A DNA stretch of 64,000 bases, taken from the NCBI RefSeq assembly GCF_040958095.1, contig NC_091216.1, positions 6,286,069 through 6,350,068 on the forward strand. The letters run 5' to 3'. The notes under the pieces were generated by a model, which saw only the letters and a program-made list of their open reading frames with translations, did no database searches and was not told the origin of the DNA. Shown here one piece after another: positions 57,406 through 64,000 of this stretch. Both the position numbers and the translations under genes were made by a program. This DNA is from Procambarus clarkii (taxonomy: Eukaryota; Arthropoda; Malacostraca; Decapoda; Cambaridae). Position 1 is the first letter of the stretch; each line of letters begins with the position of its first letter.

Positions 57406-60295
57406 GCATGGAAGGCACCCGGGAACATTGAAAAGATCACTGCGTGCACAGTTATCACCTGGAAGGCTCTACTTATTTATCACAACCTGCACAGGTATCG
57501 CCTGGAAGCCACCAAGAACCATTGCAATGATCATACCGTGCATAGTCATCGCCTGTATGGTTCCAGGGACCATTGTAATGATCGTTCCGTGCATAGTCAT
57601 CGCCTGTAAGGTTCCAGGGACCATTGTAATGATCAAACCGTGCATAGTCATCGCCTGGAAGGTTTCAGGGACCATTGTAATGATCGTTCCGTGCATAGTC
57701 ATCGCCTGGAAGGTTTCAGGGGCCATTGTAATGTTCTTACAATTCACAATCATCGTTTGGAAAGCCCCAGGGACCATAGCAATAATCTTAGCGTACACAT
57801 CATCGTCTAGAAGAAAACAGCGCCCATGACAATGATCTCAGCGTGCACAGGTATCACCTGGAAGGTACCAAGGATGATGGCTATGATATTAACGTGCACA
57901 GTCATCGCCTGGAAGCATCCAGGGACATTGGCAATGATCTCAGCTTGCACAGTCATCGTATGGAAGGCACCAGGGACCATTGTAATGAAATTAGCGAGCA
58001 TAGTCATCGCATGGAAAACTCCCGGGACCATGGCAATGATGTTAGCGTTCACAATCATAGCCTGGAAGGCTCCGGGGACCATCGCAGTGATCTTACTGTG
58101 CAAACTAATCGCCTAGAAGGCACCCTGGACCATGACACTGATATTAGCGTGCAGAGTCATCGCCTGGGAGGAACCAGGGACAATGACAATAACCTTAGCG
58201 TACACAGGCATCGCCTGGAAGGCACTAAGAACCATTACAATGGACGCAGCGTGCACATTAATTCCCTGGAAAGTTCCACGGACCATTGTTATGATCTTTA
58301 GCGTGCACAATCATTGCCTGGAAGACTTTAAAGAATATTGGAAATTATCGTAAATGATCTTTCATAACCTGAAGGCTCCAGGGACCTTGTTAATGATTTT
58401 AACATGCACAGTTATTGCCTGGAAGGCACAAGTGACCTTGACAATGATCTCATCATGCACAATCATCGTCTGGAAGGCTCCAGGGACCATGGCAATGATC
58501 TTAGTGTGCACAGTAATCACCTAGAAGACACAAAGACCCATGGGAATGATCTTAGCATGTACATCATTGCCAAGAAGGCACCCGAGACTATAACAATGAT
58601 ATCAGCGTGCATATCCATCTCCTGGAAGGTTCATGGGACCATGGTAATGATCTCAGCGTTCACAGTCCTCACTTTTAAGGCTCCAGATGCCATAACAATG
58701 ATCCTAGCGTGCACAGGCATCGTCTGGAAGGCCCCATAGACCATGGAAATGATCTCAGCATGCACAACCATCACCTGGAAGGCACCGGGTGTTCATCGTA
58801 ATAAATTTAGCAGTGCACATTCGTCATTGTCATTGAATGCACATTCTTGAGGGCTCCAGGGACCATGGTAATGATCTTAACATGCACATTCATTTTCATT
58901 CATATTCATTCACAGTCATTCTCAAGTCACAATTGACTTGAGAATGACTGTGACACAATGGACGGACCGAAACGTCGTCATCCCTCCACTTTCTAGTGTG
59001 TGGTCTGGTCAACGTATTTCAGCCACGTTAGTGTGACTCCTAGTGTGCATTGTCTGAAGGCTCCAGGTATCATGGCAATAATCTTAGCGGGAACAGTCAT
59101 CACTGGAAAGCACCAGGGACCAATATTTTGATCTTTGCATGCAAAATAATCACCTAGAAGGTTCCAGGGACCATGCAATGATCTCAGCGTGCGCAGTCCT
59201 CACCTGGAAAGCTCCAGGGACCATGGCAATGACTTCAGAATGAACAGTCATCACCTGCAAGGCACCTGAGATCACTGTAATGAACTTAGCTTGAACAATC
59301 AAATACCGGGAAAGCTTCCGGGACCATTGCCATGAGGTTAGCCTGCACACTCATCGCCTGGAAGGTTCCAAGGACCATGAAAATGATCTCAGCGTGCACA
59401 GTCCTCATCTGTAAGACTCCAGGGGCCCTTGCAATGATCTTAGCTTGCATAGTCAACGCCTGGAAGGCTTCAGGGACCGTGGCAATGATCTCAGCATAGA
59501 CAGTCATCACCTGGAAGGAACCAGGGACCATTGCAATGATCTTAGTGTGCAGAGTAATCACCTAGAAAGCACAAGGAACCATGGGAATGATCTTAGCGTG
59601 CACATCATCGCCTGGACGGCACCCGAGACCATGGCAATGATCACAGCGTACACAGTCATCGCATGAAAGAAACCTAGGACCTTTTCAATGATCTCAGCGT
59701 TCACAGGTATCGGCTGGAAGGCATCAGGGACCATGACCCTAATATTAGGATGCACAGTCTTCGCCTGGAAGGAACCAGGAACAATTGCAATGATCTTAGC
59801 GTGCGCAGTAATCGCCAGGAAGGCTCAAAAGACGATTGCTCTTAGCGAGCAGAGTCATCATCTGGAAAGCACTAGAGACCATTACAATGCTGTCAGCGTG
59901 CATATTCATTGCAAGGAAGGCTCCAAGGACCATGGTAATGATCGTAACGTGCACAATCATCGCCTGGAGGGCACCAGATATATGGCAATGAACTTAGCAT
60001 GCACATTTAACGCCTGGAAGGCACCCAGAACCATGGCAATGATCTCAGCGTGCGCATTTATCATCTGGAAGACTCCAGGGAACTTGGCAATAAAATCAGC
60101 ATGCACAGTTATCGCTTGGATGGCACCTGGGACCATAGTAATGATCTCACGAAATACCGTTATCGTCTAGATAGCACAAGGGACCCTGGCAGTGATATTA
60201 GCTTGCACAAACATCGCTTGGAAGGCACCAGGGACCATTGCAATAATCTTAGCGTGCACGGGCATTGCCTGGAAGATAACAGGAGTAGTGTAATA
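57406..60295. repeat. 51-bp minisatellite, about 55 diverged copies
   Basis: Unit in order: ACCATGGCAATGATCTTAGC, GTGCACAGTCATCGCCTGGA, AGGCACCAGGG. At 51 bp (17 codons) it leaves frames open on both strands (for example MVPGAFQAMTVHAEIIA per unit on the minus strand), but indels and stops break every frame within about 160 codons. Units are much more diverged than in the 20- and 17-bp arrays, so the array is older. It is interrupted at about 58885-59045. Confidence 0.93.
58885..59045. repeat. Insertion with a 19-bp perfect hairpin in the 51-bp array
   Basis: 58911-58929 (CACAGTCATTCTCAAGTCA) and 58934-58952 are exact reverse complements around a 4-base spacer. Downstream sequence (ACGGACCGAAACGTCGTCAT, TCTAGTGTGTGGTCTGGTC) is unlike the 51-bp unit. 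I recall similar text as a dispersed decapod repeat, unverified. Confidence 0.8.
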
Positions 60296-61094
60296 TGTGA
60301 CTAGAGCGACGCGCGCCATCTGGTGCGGGGGGGGGGGACCCCCGTGACTAGAGCATCGCGCACCATCTGGCCAGGTGGAGCGCAAGGGAATTTTCCCGGA
60401 AGTTGTGGCATGTCGGACGTGTGTGAGCGTCCGGTGTTTGGGTATGCGGTCAGGAAAGATGGGGGGGCAAGTTGTTTGGGGGTAGGAGAGTATGTGGGCT
60501 ATGTGATAGAGTAAGAAATACGAGAATATGAGTGGAATATGTGGAAAGAGCACTTAAATATGTATGTGTGTTTGCCGTAGACTTAATCCTGTGTGTAGAT
60601 AATAGTTTTGATGATAGTAAGTAAAGCTATGTATAAGCTGTGTGTAGGTGTGAGGGGTCCCAACATAGGCGGATATGTTGTTTGGGGTGGGGGAGGGGTG
60701 AGGGGAGCTTCCCTTTGGCGTGAGAGTGCTTAGGGACATTTGTGGTTTTGACATCCATTATTTTCTGGGAGCTATGCACACAGCCGGAAGTGGGAGAGGA
60801 GGAGGGTAGGAGAGAGCAGAGTCTAGCAGGAGGGATGTGGCCCATTTGCCTTAATGGTTTTTCGATGTCTTCAGAGTAGTCTGGAGATGTTCACCCCAGC
60901 ATGGCTCTCTATCCACTGCGGATTCGTTAAGGAGGGGCGACATTCATACTTCCACCAGCAGGCCATCACCTGCCAACCATCAATCACTTCTCATTTGACC
61001 GGGGTCGTTTCCCTCCCCCTCACACACAAACGCGCCGTTAGTTCACTGTGAGTCTTCATTCGCTACACACACACACACCATACAGCTCCGCGTC
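60296..61094. other. Unique region upstream of the virus-like gene
   Basis: A ~40-bp duplication (GACTAGAGCGACGCGCGCCATCTGG at 60300 and GACTAGAGCATCGCGCACCATCTGG at 60347) flanks a G10 run. The remainder is G-rich then unique. No clear core promoter was found for the gene at 61095. Confidence 0.5.
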
Positions 61095-61254
61095 ATGGAA
61101 AGACGAACCTTAACAGCCTGCATGAAATGCGGTGTGTTTTATATACCATCACCAAATCAACTATGTCGGCTGCAATGCACAAGCTGTGAAAAACCACCCC
61201 TAGGCCATTACGACATCAAATGCAAGTGATGTCAGCAGATTTTCTGTGATAACC
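61095..61254 (+). pseudogene. Virus-like polymerase gene, exon 1: cysteine pairs, premature TGA
   Basis: Starts at the ATG at 61095. CMKCG and CTSCE pairs, then CKxCQQIFC, suggest a zinc-binding domain. A TGA at 61227-61229 stands between the two cysteines of the last pair, where a Trp-like residue would fit. A strong donor, GTGAGT, follows 61254 in phase 1. The exon chain joins in phase to three further exons and leads to a region resembling the N-terminus of Polinton-type DNA polymerase B. Exon structure is inferred from splice consensus and phase, not from transcripts. Confidence 0.5.
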
Positions 61255-61411
61255 GTGAGTGTTATTCTTATTAATATTCCACAGTTCATTTTATGACATC
61301 CACAGGTGAAATATCGCGTGTGTAAACTATTATCACTCTTATAGTGTGAGAATATTTACTCTTTCGGGCTATTACATTCCACACACTTAAATATGTTCTT
61401 TCCAATTTCAG

Positions 61412-61489
61412 TTTACAAAACCGTGAAGTGTCCTTATTGCTCACCTGCCCCACGAGGAGGACATCGTCGGAATGAAGCTTCACATAAAC
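61412..61489 (+). pseudogene. Virus-like polymerase gene, exon 2: further cysteine pair
   Basis: Bounded by TTTCAG before 61412 and GTAGGT after 61489. It is 78 bases, keeping phase 1 on both sides. It encodes KCPYCSPAPRGGHRR, another CxxC followed by basic residues, which extends the zinc-binding block of exon 1. The intron between the exons is 157 bases. Confidence 0.5.
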
Positions 61490-61617
61490 GTAGGTATCAT
61501 ATATAAATATACTTCTCGTATCTATATTACATCCAGTTGCAAGCAAGCAAACACACATGCATAATAAACATATTTTCTCCATTCACCCGTGCTGAATATC
61601 ATTTTGTTCCATTTCAG

Positions 61618-61851
61618 GTTATAATCCATACCTCAATCGACGGAGGGAACAGATAGATGTCATCGAGTCTGTATCCCATCTGTCCCACACTGAGCTAAGG
61701 AGAGCAGATGTCACTCACGGGCACCCCCTGCCCCTTCAACAAGGGCGGCAGCGCCAGCAGATGGAGAGCTACGAGACAATATCACGCCCAGTTAACACAA
61801 CATTAAGGATTCATAGCCTCACACCTGCTCAACCTCCACACCAGGACATAA
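61618..61851 (+). pseudogene. Virus-like polymerase gene, exon 3
   Basis: Bounded by TTTCAG before 61618 and GTAAGT after 61851, 234 bases, phase 1 at both ends, no stop. It encodes a basic YLNRRREQ start and a Gln/Arg-rich middle. No domain is recognised. The following intron, about 1.09 kb, contains a (TA)n run and two MITEs. Confidence 0.5.
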
Positions 61852-61923
61852 GTAAGTTAATACTGTCTTATTTCAGTCTATTTCCTAAACATGTTATTTC
61901 CCCCTAATCTGTTCCCTCACCTC

Positions 61924-62501
<578 letters not shown>

Positions 62502-62504
<3 letters not shown>

Positions 62505-62880
62505 GTACCTAGTAGCCAGAACGCACTTCTCAGCCTACTATGTAAGGCCCGATTTGCCTAATAAGCCAAGTTTTCATGAATTAATTGTTTTTTGACTACC
62601 TAACCTAACCTAACCTAACTTTTTCGGCTACCTAACCTAACCTAACCTATAAAGATAGGTTAGGTTAGGTTAGGTAGGGTTGGTTAGGTTCGGTCATATA
62701 TCTACGTTAATTTTAACTCCAATAAAAAAAATTGACCTCATACATAATGAAATAGGTAGCTTTATCATTTCATAAGAAAAAAATTAGAGAAAATATATAA
62801 TTTCAGGAAAACTTGGCTTATTAGGCAAATCAGGCCTTGCATAGTAGGCCGAGAAGTGCATTCTGGCTACTAGGTACGAC
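62502..62880. mobile_element. Palindromic MITE copy 2 with telomere-like core
   Basis: Near-identical to copy 1 in the same orientation, again bounded by (TA)n. Differences include the number of CCTAA pentamers and scattered single bases. Confidence 0.9.
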
Positions 62881-62938
62881 ATATATATATATATGATTTC
62901 ATTCTTTCTAGATATAATAAGTTTTTCTTTTTTTACAG

Positions 62939-63156
62939 ATGACACACCGCTGTGCATAGATTTGGCATCCAGCAGCGACAGTGAGAGTGACACACCCAAC
63001 TCAGCACAGTGGACATTACCCATATCCGGATCTCAGCCCTCAACTCACAGGGAGGGGAGGGGTCGTTCACGGGCTCACTCTACTCCCCTGTTCCTCCCCC
63101 AGCCCCATACCCCAATCAATCAGCGACAGCAGCGACAGCAGCAGCAGCAGCAGCAT

Positions 63157-63187
<31 letters not shown>

Positions 63188-63493
63188 GGTGAGAACACTA
63201 CCGTTAACAACAGCATCACAGACCGTGAGAATAGCCTTGACTCAGACGACGACAGCTCAGCAGACCTTGACCTTGACTCATCAGCCTCTCTCAGTTCTGA
63301 CTGGTTAGCACCGTCTGGCGTAATAGCTGACCGTGCAGTGACACCCATTCATCTCAGAGGGGGACTATCACCACCCCCCACCCCCCCTAGCCCTCTCCCA
63401 TCACCCCCACCACCTCTCTCTCCCTCTCCCCCATCTGCCCTAGAAATTCAACCTCAGCTACTGGATCGAATTGATAACTATAATGGCGGTTAA
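62939..63493 (+). pseudogene. Virus-like polymerase gene, exon 4 start: Ser/Gln-rich, frame change in a CAG tract
   Basis: Begins after TTTTTACAG with an acidic/Ser-rich stretch (LASSSDSESDTP). A CAG/AGC tract (63126-63186) is Gln-rich in this frame and stops at 63190. In the next frame it is Ser-rich and runs on through ENSLDSDDDSSADLDLDSS and a Pro-rich block to a TAA at 63491. The acidic Ser-rich style on both sides suggests one disordered region with an indel in the tract. Confidence 0.5.
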
Positions 63494-64000
63494 GTTCGAC
63501 TTTCATTCTCCATACCAGAACATGTTAGCACCTCCCCAGAACTCTATCTGAGAACATACAGTGATTTTTTCATTAATGAGATACGCGCCCTTTTCTCCCC
63601 ACAACATCCATCCCTCCTAATTTACCCAGACATCACTCTAATTGTGCGGAATTTAAATGTACAACAAGACGGGGGGAGGAGGAGGAGGAGAATCTATTGG
63701 ATCCTATAAATAACGATGGCTTTCCCATACGAGGTGAGGGGCGAACAATAACTTTAGAGGAGGTAGACACACTTATTGATTTTTGGGCTGACGAATTGAC
63801 AGGGAAAATATCCCAGTACCTTGAAGAGAGAGAGGGCTCCAATGTCTTGGTTGAGCGGCTCACCGGGTTTTACATTAACTGTGGTCAGATTGAACACCCG
63901 ATAAGATTAGGCTCACATGTAGACTACCCTGAAGGCTTGCGTGGAAAAAAATTGGTTTTCAATCCAGAGGGAGAGGCGGATATTTGTCTTATGCAGTGTG
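63494..64000 (+). pseudogene. Virus-like DNA polymerase B N-terminal region, partial, frameshifted
   Basis: Directly after the TAA at 63491 the same frame continues to a G6/GGA-rich tract (63671-63690), then changes frame and stays open to the right edge. Near the edge it reads WADELTGKISQYLEE, GSHVDYPEGLRGKKLVFNP and ADICLMQC. The order (pre-domain with GS, LP-like YPxxL, KKxxFNP, then a D-x-C block) resembles the region just before the exonuclease part of Polinton/adintovirus-type protein-primed DNA polymerases. The catalytic motifs would lie beyond the window. At least four lesions (two stops, two shifts) across the gene suggest an old integrated copy, or assembly errors in homopolymers. 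Family assignment is by pattern only. Confidence 0.45.

Noticed and set aside
57406..60295. CRISPR-like array
   Set aside because: There are no unique spacers; the whole 51-bp unit repeats with divergence, and the sequence is eukaryotic.

Overview
The window is eukaryotic and almost entirely repetitive: transposable-element copies and long minisatellites, with no intact host gene that I can recognise. Short (TTAGG)n tracts, several arthropod-style LINE families and some repeat families I recall from crayfish and other decapods suggest a decapod crustacean. That assignment is from memory and could not be checked here.

Layout: (1) 1-6.2 kb: a 16-bp minisatellite interrupted by a nearly full-length but broken LINE, with an ORF1 remnant and a frameshifted EN-RT ORF2. 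(2) 6.2-8.1 kb: a LINE 3'-end fragment, then a decayed minus-strand LINE with a YLDDG-type RT and a C-terminal CCHC region like that of restriction-like-endonuclease LINEs. (3) 8.1-12.8 kb: a complete but non-coding LTR retrotransposon. Its 1.3-kb LTRs differ by one base, and it has a 4-bp target duplication, a PBS and a polypurine tract. (4) 12.8-15.2 kb: small tandem repeats. (5) 15.2-22.0 kb: about 340 copies of a 20-bp GT-rich unit. (6) 22.0-33.7 kb: a minus-strand I-type LINE (ORF1, EN, RT, RNase H) split by three later insertions: a CR1-like LINE, a second copy of the first LINE (itself hit by a SINE), and a retroposon that carries only an ORF1 with a zinc knuckle and has a 14-16 bp target duplication. 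(7) 34.2-44.0 kb: an AC-rich 14/11-bp array split by another LINE. (8) 44.0-51.3 kb: a tRNA-derived palindrome, a ~2.1-kb foldback structure, a ~3.1-kb TIR element that splits an older LINE end, a 27-bp in-frame minisatellite and a MITE. (9) 51.8-60.3 kb: 18-bp, 17-bp (~245 copies) and 51-bp arrays with insertions. (10) 61.1-64.0 kb: a damaged multi-exon gene. It starts with cysteine pairs, has a Ser/Gln-rich middle, and runs off the edge in a segment resembling the N-terminal part of Polinton/adintovirus-type protein-primed DNA polymerase B. One intron holds two near-identical palindromic MITEs with telomere-like cores.

The genes do not form a pathway. The window is a record of TE insertion into satellites and into other TEs, with relative order readable from nesting. 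The longest open frames (2327, 1561 and 1111 codons) come from stop-free tandem repeats and are not treated as genes. The most useful second-look items are the young non-autonomous LTR element, the ORF1-only retroposon, the nested stack, and the virus-like polymerase remnant at the right edge.
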